Notes: generated from the letters alone by a model not told the origin. 64,000 nt of DNA from Brachynemurus nebulosus (GCA_035578155.1 JAPWDM010000015.1:1117001-1181000); one strand, 5' to 3'. Numbered from the stretch's first letter, positions 1 through 11,656 are shown. Numbers and translations: made by a program.

Positions 1-480
1 CGACATCGATTGTTGAACAAAATGTTGGATAATGCCATTAGATAACGTTATGTGGAAACATTCAAGTGTATTGCAATGAAGGAGTGCCAAATTTTCTGTC
101 CTGGAAAAATCACATTTGGAATTAAACACAATACATCAAAAGAAGTATTGGATATGTTATTCAATTATACCTTTGATACAGATGAAAACCATGTGTTTGG
201 ACTTGAATCACTTAAAGATGTTGTTACTAGCTGGTTACGGGCAACTGTACAATATGTTCGACCGGAACTGTTGAAATACGTTCTCGGGATCGTTGAAAAA
301 TACGGTATTCAAGACGTTCGTTCGACGGGGGAAGAAGACGAAAACGATGATGATAATTGTCTAGTTTGCTAGATTTGGCAAAATATTGAAAAAGGCATCA
401 AGGATCCAACAGCTCATCTTGATTTTGAGGGACCGGACACAGGAGCGATTTTATAGAAGTGGATACAATATTGCAAGAAC
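1..480 (+). pseudogene. Polinton/Maverick integrase-region C-terminal fragment, cut by left window edge
   Basis: The open frame from 52 to 372 gives 106 residues ending in an acidic run and the residues CLVC. The same protein end is found on the minus strand at 53552-54184, where it follows a chromodomain. Shared blocks include CIAMKE, GKITFG, NTSKEVL, YVRPELLKYVL and the acidic tail. Homology starts before the ATG (bases 1-51 read RLLN...LD.AIR, as in the other copy) and goes on after the TAG at 370-372 (WQNI.KG..DP.A). The ATG at 52 is therefore not a real start, and the copy has at least two stops. This tail is inferred to belong to a Polinton integrase-chromodomain gene because of its position in the 54-kb copy. 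No function is expected. Confidence 0.65.
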
Positions 481-1357
481 ACTTGTATACATAATAATAA
501 TAATTTTTACATTTTAATAATAATTTTTACATGTATTATTATTTCTTAATAATAAAAAATTCTTGTAAAAATGATCATTTTTATTTCTTTTCCTTAACAT
601 TTACCAACTAATTACAATTTACTTATATCTAAATAAATGAACGGAAGTTCAAATACGTACATACACATTTGATTATCATTTATAGTTTCGCGTAAAATTT
701 TTTAAATACTATTTATTTGCTATGTACCAGGAAGTTTACAGACACAATGTATTTTTATCAACATACGTTTGTTTGGTGTTTCTATATTATCTCATTTTAA
801 TTTCACAACTGTTATTTTATATTTAAAAATTGTTTTTATTAGGTCATACCACAAGTTTTGACATGTCTTGCCTTGTTTGCGGCTCTCACTAGTTAAAAGA
901 TAAATCAATGCAGGTCAGTGCGTGTGACGGCTCTGGCGTCTATTTTTTTTTTTTGTCTTGCTGTTAATTTTAATTTTTGTGTGGTTTTAAACATGGATAT
1001 CCTTAAAAATTTAAATAACGTTAGAAAACAGAATTTTTCTAAGAACATTGGGTTTTATGCCAAAGAGCAATAATGAATCAAGTGCTAGGAGTGGATCATT
1101 CCTACGTGCTAACTTATTGACAGGAGAAGAAAAAATCCGTCATCATTTCCAACAGCTTTTACCAGCGACAACAAGTACAAATCTGTAAGAAGTATTCACC
1201 AACCTAAACTGACACTCATCAGGACAACATACAACAGCCCTCGATTGTTTTAAAATTATCTGTGTGAAAATCATAAGCTATTAGTTGTAACAAGATAATT
1301 GGTGTGAAGACATTGTTCGATTGTACTAAATTCTAATTAAGTTTAATTAATTTAACA
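481..1357. other. AT-rich non-coding stretch
   Basis: I see no coding frame with recognisable features. A TAATAATAATT-type microsatellite lies near 493-555. Poly-T and poly-A runs are frequent. It probably represents decayed Polinton intergenic sequence, because Polinton-like fragments lie on both sides. Confidence 0.4.
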
Positions 1358-1963
1358 ATGGTTCTAACTGAAGAAGATAAAATAAAATTAGCCATTGTAT
1401 GTGAGATAATATCACACGAGTTGATCAAGGAAACATATTTTGGAGCATGTCTAGCTGCGGCAATAATGTTTTGTGATGAGGCGAGAAGGCGGGGTTATGA
1501 TGCTGATATTGTAATACATTATTTTACCAATAAAAAATCTAACTGGAAACCTGTAATACATTTACATAAAAAGTGGATAACGAGTATTATGATCCAATAC
1601 TACAAGTTCTTCAAAATTATTGTGGGGTTGACGCAAACGACTATGAATTTGAAGAATCTGATATCACTTCAATATATGTATTACTAAAAATCTGTCGCAG
1701 TATTAAGAAAAAGAGTAGAAAACTATTGAAAGTAAACCGAAAACTGTTGAAGAAACTGTTAAAGAAATGATCAAATTAGCCTCAAAAGCTGCCAGGATGA
1801 TTTTTCGGAAGAAAAATAAAAAGCAGTTTACCTCGCCGAGAATTATACCGATCCCAGGACTGGTGGAATTTTACCATTTCTAGTTCCACTTTTTGCTGGA
1901 CTATCAGCTGTTGAATCGTCTGAAATACTTATAGATAATAATATAACATATAATTTTATGTAA
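1358..1963 (+). pseudogene. Small Polinton-associated protein with hydrophobic tail, frameshifted
   Basis: A frame opens at ATG 1358 (TEEDKIKLAIVCEIISHEL, then a small-residue helix and an Arg-rich turn). It is overtaken at about 1573 by a second frame (DNEYYDPILQVLQNYCG) and near 1730 by a third, which carries a basic segment (IKLASKAARMIFRKKNKK). After a further one-base shift near 1855 comes IIPIP...TGGILPFLVPLFAGL. A basic stretch followed by IPIP-x-GG and a hydrophobic PLFAGLSA stretch is a recurring Polinton/Maverick small protein as I know it, probably virion- or membrane-associated. Its role is unproven. At least two frameshifts make this a relic. The join of the N-terminal half to the tail is an inference from order and spacing. 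Confidence 0.45.
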
Positions 1964-2534
1964 TTTTTGTAAAGAAATGTCTATTTCTAAGAAGCATATT
2001 GATGTTTTTATTTCGGGAGAAGGGAGCGGGGTATACGTAAAAGCACACGTTTAGGCACCGTGATCGTAAATGTAAGCGAAGGGCATACGAACCAAATTTC
2101 CGTAAGTAACAATATTTTAAAACAAAAATATATTTAGATTAAGAGATGATACACTTTTCAAACAGGAAAAAATTTCTTAAATAACAGAAGTGCGTAAATC
2201 ACAAACATGTAATAGTTTTAATTACCGAAAAACCACAACTGATATAATTTTATATTTTCAAATCTGACACAAAATTTCACTCGCTGTAATATAATACACG
2301 GTGTTACAATTGAAGGCTCATTAAGGTCTGCACGGGTGACGTCACAAGCTAACAATCAATTCAACTGATATAATTTTATTTCATTCCAACACAAAAATAA
2401 ATTTCACCTGTTTATTGTCTCTTTTAATAATTTAATATACAAAATCACAAGATTGTGTCTATTTTGATTTCATTACGGAAACTCAAACTGATAAGGAAAT
2501 ATCATTTTATAAAAATTAAATATTCCATTGCAAC
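1964..2534. other. Non-coding flank of the P element with a SINE tail
   Basis: No gene is visible. Bases about 2298-2352 match the tail of the tRNA-SINE family found at 7705 and 43960 (see that entry). Bases 2527-2534 are the left copy of the P-element target duplication, ATTGCAAC. Confidence 0.5.
2298..2352 (+). repeat. Tail fragment of the tRNA-derived SINE family
   Basis: The stretch reads ATTGAAGGCTC...GTCTGCACGGGTGACGTCAC. It aligns with the tails of the two longer SINE copies, which share TGAAGG, TCTGCAC and ACGTCAC in the same order. No box A or box B promoter is seen upstream, so it is a 5'-truncated copy. Confidence 0.55.
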
Positions 2535-2833
2535 CAATGATATATGAATAGTATAGATATCACCTATGCAATCTTAAGTGAAGCAAGAGTCTCCAGTTTG
2601 TCAAAGTCAGTAGCGTCCTAAAATTATATATTTAAATAAAAAACGAATTATTCAAAATTTTTATTTTTAATTGTATTTTTGGTTACAACAATAATTGTCA
2701 TATAAAAATATAAAATAATAAATTAAAATTATTTAATATATTTATATTTTTTGTATTTATATACATTCAATACTTAATTAATATTTACAATAAATGTGTT
2801 AACACATTAAATATTTCGATTAATAATTTATTA

Positions 2834-5800
2834 TTATTGGCCTTTAAAAATAATTAATTTAGTGTAAAAATTTCGTACAGATGGTTCTATATTTTGTTTT
2901 GTAATATAAAAAAATCTAATATTTAAATAATTTAAGCTTACTGCTTTAATTAATTGTACCAAATGGTTTTCAAATTCCGCCATTTCAAACATATGTTGTT
3001 TAATATTTGAAAATATTTCTTTTCCCAGAAATGATCCCAGCACTTCATTAACTATAAAGTGAATGTTATTTTTATTTGAATTATAATTTTTCCTAAAATT
3101 TATTTCAGATGTTTTACATATTTTTATCACATCTTCTGAGGGGTAAATTAAGCCCCTTTTATCTTTTAAATTAATTAACGAACCTAATAAATTATTTTTT
3201 TCGCCAATTAATGCTGCCAAACAAGTTGTACATTTAATTTTGGAAAGGAGTTTCCTGGTTACAAATCCTGACATGTATGTTATAACTTCTTCGGAAAATT
3301 CCGACAAATTATAATAATTAATAAAATAATCATGCTCTTTAAAAATTTCTTCGTTACAATAATTATTTGAATCATTATTTAACATTCTAAAATTTACCGA
3401 ATTATTAATGACATCTTCGGGTTTTCTGCATGTATTTAAGTTTGTATTTAATATATTAATAGTTTCTAATGGAATACAATTTCCATTAGAAAAATTTTTT
3501 ATTTCTGTATGAACAACTAACCTTTTAAAGGTTGCCTCGAATTGTCTGGCATTTGGGTTATTATTAAAACCACCTCGACTTCTGATGGCAGAAAATAAAA
3601 GTTCGAGGTGGTCTTGGCTTAATTTATACATTCTTATGTATTTTAAAAGATTTTTTGATTTAACGTATTGGTACATTGAAAGGCAATTTTTTAAATTTAT
3701 GATTAAGCCTAAAAAACCAGTTTTCCTGCCACTTTTTATTAATAATTCATTATTTTGAAACTTTAGATTTTCTAAATAATTTATGGTTTTTTCTACAAAA
3801 TCACTTATATCTTTAACATTGGATTCACAAATTGCTTTTTTGAATCCAGGAGCAGAAAGGGTTCGACTATTTAATATATCGAAACTATTATTTATAATAT
3901 TAAGAAACTTAATAGTTCCATTACAACCTTCAAAAAATGGTAATTTTAAATTTTCTCGACAATATTCTAAAGCATCTGCAACAGATGCACTTAGCAATTG
4001 GGTTGCTAATTTAACTTTCATTTTTTGTTTAAAAAAGTTAATATGTGCAGCCCTTAATTTATTTCCTAAATGCAACCCTTCAGTCTCCTGGATTCTATGC
4101 AATTCCTCAATATACTTCCAATTTATTTCACCGCCATCTTTATCTATTAAAATACGTTTCTCCGCAAACGTATTACGGACTAATTTCACCATATGGCATG
4201 CATCATATACGGCGAAAATTTGTTGCCCTTCGTAATTAAAAAAAACCTTATTATAAGGATTGGTTAAGTCGCATCCCAAATTTTTAATACATGCCGTATT
4301 TGAAATTAATCCGTCAAAAGTTAAAGATAAAATTTTAATATTTTGTTCTGTAACTAAAGTTACACATTTTTTAATTAAATTTGATTTTTGATTCGCATCA
4401 ATTGAGTTTATTAAAAAATACCCCAGTGGTAACTTCCAACTACCATTAATTGCTACTAATAAAAAAACAAGAGCTTGGGATGCTTCCTCTGTTAAATTTT
4501 GTTGCGAATCTATACCAAAATTAACATATCCATGGTATTTTTTCCCATCCCAAATTATCTGCTTTCTTATTGCCATTTCGTCCATCATCAAACTGCAAAC
4601 AACTGGCTCTTTTGCCTGCTCGCTAACTAATTTTAAAACATACAAAGATTCTGTAGAAAACCCGGGTTGTCCATCTATATTTTGAAACCATTTACTAATT
4701 GTACGTGGGTGAGGCAGGCAGTCATTAAATGTGTTACGAACGTAACTGTATGCCTTCGGGCTGTAAAAGTTTAATGTGACTGCAAATTTTTTAATTTCTC
4801 TGCTATATTCCTTCTCAACACGCTTTCCTGCAACTTTCTTAAATTGCCTTTTAAATAAATCTTGACACGATTGGTTCAGTTCTGCTAAGGTGTCAGAAAT
4901 TTCTTGAGATATTAATTTCTTTTTTTTCAATTCGACCAACACATTTTTCAACTTTATAATTTTGTTCTGACTGCGTCGATTTTTTTGTTGCAATATTTTT
5001 ATTTTATGTAATAATTCTTTTTTTGTGGGCGATTTTTTCCTTTTATTAACATTTAATTTTGATGGTGATGGACTCTTATGTTTTCTTTTCTCAATTGACG
5101 TTGCTGGTCGTAGACGTTTTACCTATAATTAAAACAAATAATTTAATTATTAAGCTTTTAAACAAATTAATTATTAATTAATAATTATTTAAACAAATAG
5201 TTTAATTATTCGCAATTGAACCATATGATGTTACAGGATGTCAATTACATTCCTTCCTAAATATTAATTAATTTAGGTACCTGAAATTATATTTATATTT
5301 TAAAAATCCTCATGGTTCTTTAAATATATGCCTATAAAATTTTAAAAATTTTACAAAACAATATACAGGTACCTATCTGGTACCTATACATAAAATAAAT
5401 AGTTCATAAAATAAATAAATACAAAAGGGGTTGTTAAACTGATTGTCAAGGTCTTTCAAAATTTAATTCTTGTTCAAGGTGAAAAATTGTTATTGTCCTT
5501 TAAATAAATGCGTATAAAATTTTAAAAATAAATTTTACAATACAAAAAAATTGCAATTTCTGAAATAAAATTAAAATACGCAGGTATCTAGATGATAAAA
5601 ATACCTACAAAAAGGATCGTTATATTGATTGTTTAATGTCTCTTAAAGTTTGATTTTTCTTTAGTATTATAATCCAGGTAAAATTCGAAATTAATAAAGT
5701 TATGTTTGCCAGGTACACGTCATTTAAAATACAATTGATCATGAGTTATCGTTAAAAAATTAAATAATTCTCCTATTCAAAACAAATAAATCTTCTATTC

Positions 5801-7442
5801 ATTTCTAAAAACAAACTGCAAATTTAAAATTTACGTAAATGAAATAATGAAAGAAATAAAAGCCAAGAAAACGGAAATTATTTAAATTCAGATATTCATC
5901 AATTAATCAATTAATTGAAATATGTTTCACTTACATTTCGCATATATACAGGAAAAGCAGGAAAAATCGTTGGAATGGCATCAGGAGTTAATCTCGGCAT
6001 ATTTTTTGCAGTTCGGCGAAGGTACTTTGGCTCAAAATGCTCAGAACATAACCGTGAGTAGTTTGTGGGGGTCCAGTCTACTCGTTTCATAGCTTCTACC
6101 CAAGATTTTCTTGTTTTTTCATCTTTCGGAAACCTATGAAAAGTTTTAAAATAATTTTTTTAAAGAAATCGTACTAATCCTATTAAGTAGGGGTGTGCGA
6201 ATTATTCGAAATGTCGAATAATTCGCACCGAATCGAATAGCAATATTCGATTCGAATTTCGAATTATTCGAAAAATATTCGAATTATTCGAAAGAGAACG
6301 AATAATTCGAAAAATCGAATTATTCTAAGGAAAACGAATAATTCGAAAAATCGAATTATTCGAAAGAAAACGAATAATTCTAATAGCTCGAATTTTTGTT
6401 TTTTCTTTTGATTCTTAGAGACTTTTAAACATTTAATTTAAATTTAAAAAAAAAATCGATATCATCAAAACTTGTCGCCCCATAACAGTGGGTGTAATAG
6501 CTGAATTTTCGATTCGAATATGCGTTAAAACTTAAAACATAAAAAATGCGACAAAAGAATCCACTGCAATAACTTCCCAGTGGGAAATTAAAAATAATTA
6601 TTTTTTGGATGAATTTGCTCTGTAAATGAAACTATATTAATATAGTTATATAAATTATTAAAGTTACATATTATTAAACTTCTTAGTATGTTTGAGTCTT
6701 AGAAATAAAAAAATAAAAAGTTCGAGCTATCCGAAAAAATGAAACGAATACCTAATTCGTTTTTTCGAATTATTCGAAAAAAACGAATAATTCGAAAAAT
6801 CGAATTATTCGAAAAAATCGAATTATTCGTTTTCTTTCGAATAATTCGATTTTTCTTCGAATAACTCGATTTTTCGAATTATTCGAAAAGTCGAATTATT
6901 CGATTCGAAATCGAATCGAATAGCACTATTCGATTCGATTCGATTCGAGCACTATTCGCACACCCCTACTATTAAGGTATCATCATCAATTCATATATAA
7001 AATTATAAATTTTTGTAATATCAGAAAAAAAAATCCAAAAAATTATACTCTATTTTCTTTCATCATTCTATTTTAAAATATACATAAGACATATTTATTT
7101 AAAGTAGTGGGTCTACGCCACTGGCCGTTGCTAGGGTAGCCATAGTGGTTGCTAAGGACGCCGTTATTTAAAATTAACAAAATTAACATTTTCACACAAA
7201 AAAATAGAATTTAAAATATTTCCATGCATTAGACAAAAAAAAAACTTATTTTAAATTGTAGATAAAATATGTAATAATTTATGATTAGTAAGAATCCGAA
7301 CATAAAGTTTTTTAAAATTAAGTTTAATTCCAATTTTAACAAGTGAGAATTAAATTCAAATATTTACTTACCGGAAAAAATGAATTCCTTCGTGGTTTTT
7401 ATTCGTAGATTTGTTACAGCCATAAGCAACGCACATAACCAT
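2834..7442 (-). CDS. P-element transposase with THAP domain (THAP9-like), three exons
   Basis: Reading the minus strand, exon 1 is 7442-7372 (ATG at 7442-7440), exon 2 is 6133-5935 and exon 3 is 5122-2834. Both introns have GT...AG borders (GTAAGT donors) and phases match. The spliced length is 2559 bases, exactly 852 codons plus stop, close to human THAP9 (about 900). Exons 1-2 encode a THAP zinc finger: MVMCVAYGCNKS for the first Cys pair, a Trp in KSWVEAMK, LCSEHFEP for the Cys-His pair, and the closing AIPTIF. Exon 3 starts with a basic linker and a Leu/Lys coiled coil. The P-type DDE core follows, with MMDEMAI and LTFDGLI as candidate acidic residues, then DACHMVKLVRN and DHLELLFSAIRSRGG-NNNP. 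No stop or frameshift was found. The protein should bind the element ends and cut and paste them. Exon joins are inferred from sequence only. Confidence 0.88.
6188..6968. mobile_element. hAT-type MITE in intron 1 of the P transposase, TTCGAA-rich
   Basis: The 781-bp element is flanked by a perfect 8-bp duplication, CTATTAAG (6180-6187 and 6969-6976). Its terminal inverted repeats begin TAGGGGTGTGCGAAT. An 8-bp duplication fits the hAT superfamily. There is no coding capacity. Most of the sequence is iterations of CGAATTATTCGAA and TTCGAAAA in both orientations, so single strands can fold extensively. It lies between the donor of exon 1 and the acceptor of exon 2 and leaves both intact. It inserted after the P element or its ancestor already had this intron. 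Confidence 0.88.
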
Positions 7443-7704
7443 TTTTAAAAAAAATTAAAACTTTAAAATAATCACAGTCAAATTTGTACAATACTTGATT
7501 AAAACCAAAGTAATACTGACGACTACTAGTCTCCAGTTGCTGTTAGTGGTGACTTCAACTGAATGTTTCTAAAAAGTAGGTAGGGGCGCATCCATACTAT
7601 TCATATATCTATGATTGCAACAATAACACAACCGCAATCACTGTAATATTGACAGATCTGCGTGCGTGCTCGCTAAACAGTATACCAGTTTTAAAACATC
7701 ATAC

Positions 7705-7906
7705 GTAAGTGCCTCTCGCGGTCCAACGAGTATGGCGCTTGCCTCACATACAAACAGCACCGGGTTCAAATCCACCAACCGACAAGACAATCCGATTTCA
7801 CCAACAAACGTTTTTTTAAAAAAATTCACTTCACATCATCAGGTCTTACCATTGAAGGCGCTCCAAAATCTGCACAGGTATATACAGCTGGATAACGTCA
7901 CAGACC
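7705..7906 (+). repeat. tRNA-derived SINE, plus strand
   Basis: A tRNA-like head carries a degenerate box A (GGTCCAACGAGTATGG) and a clear box B, GGTTCAAATCC, at 7763-7773. The body ends in CTTACCATTGAAGG...TCTGCACAGG...ACGTCACAGACC. The head and tail align with the minus-strand copy at 43960-44190. Box A is worn, so this copy is probably inactive. It lies about 90 bp right of the P-element end. Confidence 0.65.
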
Positions 7907-7991
7907 GAAAGTAAACAATTAACACCCACACAATTCACTCTTCAATACAGGCAACCGACACCACAAAAAGTTCCCACGCTCAACCGACCGA

Positions 7992-9700
7992 TTACCTACT
8001 ACTGGCATATTTTACCTTCATTTTTTGATTATAAAAGTAAATATGATTTTTAGTTAACTTATTTGCCAGATTTAATTTTTCATCATTTTGAATGTTATGC
8101 AGTTCCACTAAATATTCCCAACTAATAACATTTCCGTCATCTATACAAGTTTTACATTTTTCAAAACAATTTCGTACTAATTTTAACATGCGGCACGGAT
8201 CCATAAATATAACAACATCTTTTTTGGTGGCCGAATGACGAAAATTTGTTTTAACATTATTTTATTCCATCGAGCATCCTAAATGTTTCATCATATTGAT
8301 ATTTGGCGGATATCCGTTAAAAGTAACTGAAATAATTTCGACTCCTGTCTCGTTCAATTTTTCTAAGCACTGAATAACTAAGTTTGTCAGTTGTTCTCCT
8401 GTCACTCCATCGACCAAAAAATATGCGACTGGTAATTTCCAAATATCATTTATAAATGTCACCATAAAGGCTAATACGTTTTTAGCAACATCTAGCTTTT
8501 CATCGCTAATACCGGTGCCCATATCAACGACTCCTTCGTATTTTGTTCCAGTCCAATGAATATTTTGGTGTATGGCCATCTCATCTATAACTAAACTTGC
8601 GACGATTTTATAAGATATAATATTACTTCTCATTTTTAGAGCTTTAAATGCCTCAGCAGTAAACCCTGGTTCCGGATTGAAAGATAAATACCAATTTTTT
8701 ATTGTTTGCGGATGAGGTAGGCACGTACTAAATGTATCTCTTACGTACCGATACGCTTTTGGCGAATAGAAGTGCAGCGTAAGAGCAAAGGCATGTAAAG
8801 AAGGTGAATAATTCTTTTGTACTGGTTTACTTTCTGCTTTTCTGATTTGTCTCTGTATTAATTCCGTTACTTTGATATCGTCTTGTAAAACAGTTCATTT
8901 TCATTTAATAATTTTTGTTGCTTTAACGTATTTAATATGTGTTTTAAAGAAGTAATCTTTTTTCCATTTCGCCTTCATGTGTCGTCATTTTTTATCATAT
9001 AAAAATCATCATTGGTTGTAGAAATATCAATGTCCATAGAAATATTTACACTAGTACTTGAAGTCGACGGTTCACTTGAATTTTCAAATTTACTAACCGT
9101 AACCTTTAATTAATAAAACATTTAAACAATTAGATATTATTTAATTAAATACTACCGTATACTTAATAGAAACATTCTTACCCAGGATGGTAATAACATT
9201 GATGACACAGCATTTGGAAATAATCGACGCTGTTCTTTTCTTGTTAAATAGAAACAGTTTAGGGTAAAATGTTTCGAACATACATAAGAATGTTTAGTCG
9301 GTATCCAGTTACTTGATCTCCCAGTTCGATTTACCCATATTGTTTTTCTCGCACTATCACTTGGAAATCTAATGTCAAATTAAAATAAATATTAGTTACG
9401 GATTAATTTATTTACTGCTACGCACATTCGGTACAACTTTCATCGTAAATTAATTGTACTTTTATCACTTAAAATACTGTAACAAAAATATTAAATACTG
9501 TAACAAATATTTTACAAATAATTTACTAAAATCGGACCTGTCAGTTAAAGAATACAAATGACACATGCCATATGGCGTCCTCAAAAACAAATGATTTCTA
9601 TAAAACAATATATTACTTACAAATGATAAGAAACACCGTCAGTTGCTTTTGTAACTTGCGAACTTCTATTTTTACATGTTGCTATTGCACACAAAACCAT
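7992..9700 (-). pseudogene. Second P-element (THAP9-like) transposase, decayed and C-terminally truncated
   Basis: Exon 1 is 9700-9621 (starts MVLCAIATCKNRS), exon 2 is 9368-9182 and exon 3 starts at 9103. All splice borders are GT-AG and phases agree with the neighbouring P copy. The THAP finger is recognisable (CAIATC, YVCSKHF, NAVSSMLLPSW). In exon 3 there is an in-frame TGA at 8975-8977 and a frame change before the FYSPKAY.YVRDTFSTCLPHP block. The catalytic region VIDEMAI and SVTFNGY follows (Asn where the other copy has Asp). A TAA lies at 8262-8264, then DPCRMLKLVRN. The match ends at about 7992, so the C-terminal third is missing. It is diverged from the intact copy, so it is a different subfamily and not a recent duplicate. 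Confidence 0.85.
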
Positions 9701-9787
9701 TTTAATTAACAAAAAATCACTTAAAACAGTATAGTTAATTACTTAAAAATCGTTGCAAACGCGATACGTATGACACAAAGTACCATA

Positions 9788-11062
9788 TATGGGTGGTTCT
9801 ACTTTTTAGGTCTCAACCAGAAAAAAAAATTGACAGAGCCATTTCGTGGATTTCATGCGACTAGAATGTAGGAAAATTATCATAGTTCGGTATCTGCAGA
9901 CCAGCAGCTCGGTTTCATATTAAAACCAATATTTTTTTGCGGATTACTGAATCCAGACAGAAAAAAATGTTTAAATTAAATTTAAATAATAAAATTAAAA
10001 TTATTATTTAAATAATATTTATATTATCTTCTCCTAATACCAATTTAAAAAAAAAATTAAAAAAAGGTGGTCTTTTTTGTCTGATTTGCGAAAAATTGAA
10101 GAGTGTGTGTTGTTTTGTGTTTTATGATATAAAAAAATTGGTTAGGAAAGTTGACCAAATTAATCAACTTAATTAATATACAAACAAACACTGATATAAT
10201 AAATATATACTTATTTTATTATCGTATCCTTCGCCACTTTCATGTTCCCCATCGTCACATTCTACCGTGGCGAAGGATACATCCGTGACGAAGGAGACAA
10301 TTTTCCAACAAAATCGTTATTAATCGTGAACAGCGATCATTTAGTTCGAAAACTTGAGTTTATCCTAAAGCTTACATTATTACAAATAATATTTACGTAA
10401 AAACGTTTTGAAATTCGTTAAGTACATACCAGAAAAAGCCGTGACGAAGGATACACTCAATAAACACACTCAGCCAGTTTTCTTGCTTGATCTAAAAAAA
10501 TAACAAGCTCTCTATGTCAATCAGTTGATTTGACTTTCGCTGTATGTTCTATGGTCTTTGGCATTCCATTTTAGGAAAAAAATGACCCTTTGACCTATTT
10601 TTTTAAACTTATAGCAATATTTGGCAGTCGTGACGAAGGATACTCAAATTTTCGCAACAATTTTTCGTCCCGCCAAAAAAAAAAAAAAAAAAAAAAATAA
10701 TTCTGCAGATAAATAAAATTTAACTTTCTAATTACCATGCGTAACAATTTAACTCTCTTTTTTTTTATTTATAAAATTGTGTGGTTTCAATAAACTTATT
10801 TTTAAAAAACGTTATAGTTCCAAGCAATATGTAATAGGGACCACATGCGTTTTAGAACTGCAATAAAAGCTTGACACCATTTTTATAAAAAAAATTAAAT
10901 CAAAAATTAAAGTAAATGTAGGTAGGTCATCTAAATAGGAGTTATTAATTTTATTTAAATAAAATAAATGACAGTATCTTCATTCTGTATATAGTTTTAA
11001 CCTTCCTTATTGTGGAGGCAACTTTAATTTTTTGAAGAACCTAAAAAATAGAATCACCCATA
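9788..11062. mobile_element. TA-flanked non-autonomous DNA element (family A) with iterated internal motif
   Basis: The inverted ends both begin TATGGGTG and continue to TTTTTAGGT, with about 21 of 24 bases identical. TA dinucleotides flank both sides (9786-9787 and 11063-11064). The same terminal start, TATGGGTRGTTCT, bounds the element at 23751-27396. No transposase frame is present. A 14-bp motif, GTGACGAAGGATAC, recurs inside five times (separate entry). TA flanks suggest the IS630-Tc1-mariner group, but the family is not identified. Confidence 0.65.
10224..10643. repeat. Five dispersed copies of a GTGACGAAGGATAC motif
   Basis: Copies lie at 10224-10237 (reverse strand, GTGGC variant), 10267-10280 (GTGGC variant), 10285-10298 (GAGAC end variant), 10441-10454 (exact) and 10630-10643 (exact). 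A partial reverse copy lies near 10252-10258. Four of the five are preceded by C or CC on their own strand. The spacing is irregular and the flanks are unrelated, so this is not a tandem satellite. Binding sites for a trans-acting transposase are one explanation. Confidence 0.8.
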
Positions 11063-11454
11063 TAACTAACTAACTTAACTGAATTGGTCCGTATGTTGAC
11101 CGCCGTGGTTCTGACATATATGAAACCATATACTTATTCTACCTATAAGGGTATTTCAAATTTCTTTGAACATACTCTTCAAAGGTAACAGTTGCCGTGG
11201 CTTCTCATCTGATAGGTGTAGGAGGTGTAGGAGGAACATCTTCTAAAAGTTCACAGATTCTGTTCAGATTTATTAACAAATCCAGCTTTTTTTAAAACAA
11301 TTGACTATAGGGAACGTGCGTGAAATATACATGTCACGTTGAAACGAATGCAGCGATACTAGTGTAGAAAAATAATACTATTGGCATGCATTAGTGTGCT
11401 TTGGTATTCACCATATCCTTATCGTATGCATTACAATAATAATTATAATTAAAA
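11063..11454. other. Non-coding stretch right of element A
   Basis: I see no gene. A short repeat, GATAGGTGTAGGAGGTGTAGGAGG, lies near 11211-11234. It may include the 5' flank of the decayed P copy displaced by element A. Confidence 0.35.
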
Positions 11455-11656
11455 ATGAATAGGATCATAAAATATGGATTTCAGCCTGTGCAATTTTCTA
11501 ACTTACGACAAAGTGCAATTAAAAATGGCAAACAATTATTTGAAGCTGGTCATGTTCTTAATGTAGTCGAATTTCAAAATAAGGTTAATATTATTGTAAC
11601 AGCTGACGTTGTAGCACAAACGCGAGTAAACGTAAAATGTAACATAAAACTTACAG
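11455..11656 (+). pseudogene. Orphan first exon resembling the pre-SWIM region of a SWIM/YqaJ-type protein
   Basis: A 67-residue frame from ATG 11455 contains LFEAGHVLNVVEFQNKVNII and ends at a good splice donor, GTGAGT, near 11656. Gly-His-Val followed by a beta-strand-rich stretch resembles the segment before a SWIM zinc finger in insect transposon-linked nucleases. I recognise this only weakly. No second exon is visible downstream, where MITEs begin at 11809. It could equally be a chance frame. Confidence 0.3.

Larger units (their letters stand above)
2535..7613 (-). mobile_element. P-superfamily DNA transposon, apparently full length
   Basis: The element is bounded by an 8-bp direct duplication, ATTGCAAC, at 2527-2534 and 7614-7621. 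The ends are inverted repeats beginning with CA: the left starts CAATGATATATGAATAGTAT and the right, read inward, CATAGATATATGAATAGTAT. They differ at two of the first 20 bases. An 8-bp duplication and roughly 30-bp inverted repeats starting with CA are P-superfamily hallmarks. A direct subterminal motif, GTCTCCAGTT, occurs near both ends (about 2590 and 7530). The only large gene inside is the THAP9-like transposase. A hAT-type MITE (6188-6968) sits in its first intron. Gene and termini are both intact, so this copy may be autonomous; mobility itself is untested. Confidence 0.9.

Noticed and set aside
3783..4239. Plus-strand frames of 150 and 64 residues
   Set aside because: Antisense shadows of the P transposase exon 3.
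6188..6968. Dense short repeats that could suggest a CRISPR-like array
   Set aside because: The repeats are palindromic TTCGAA units without regular unique spacers, and the element has hAT ends and an 8-bp duplication.
7666..7914. 82-residue plus-strand frame
   Set aside because: It overlaps the tRNA-derived SINE; the translation is meaningless.
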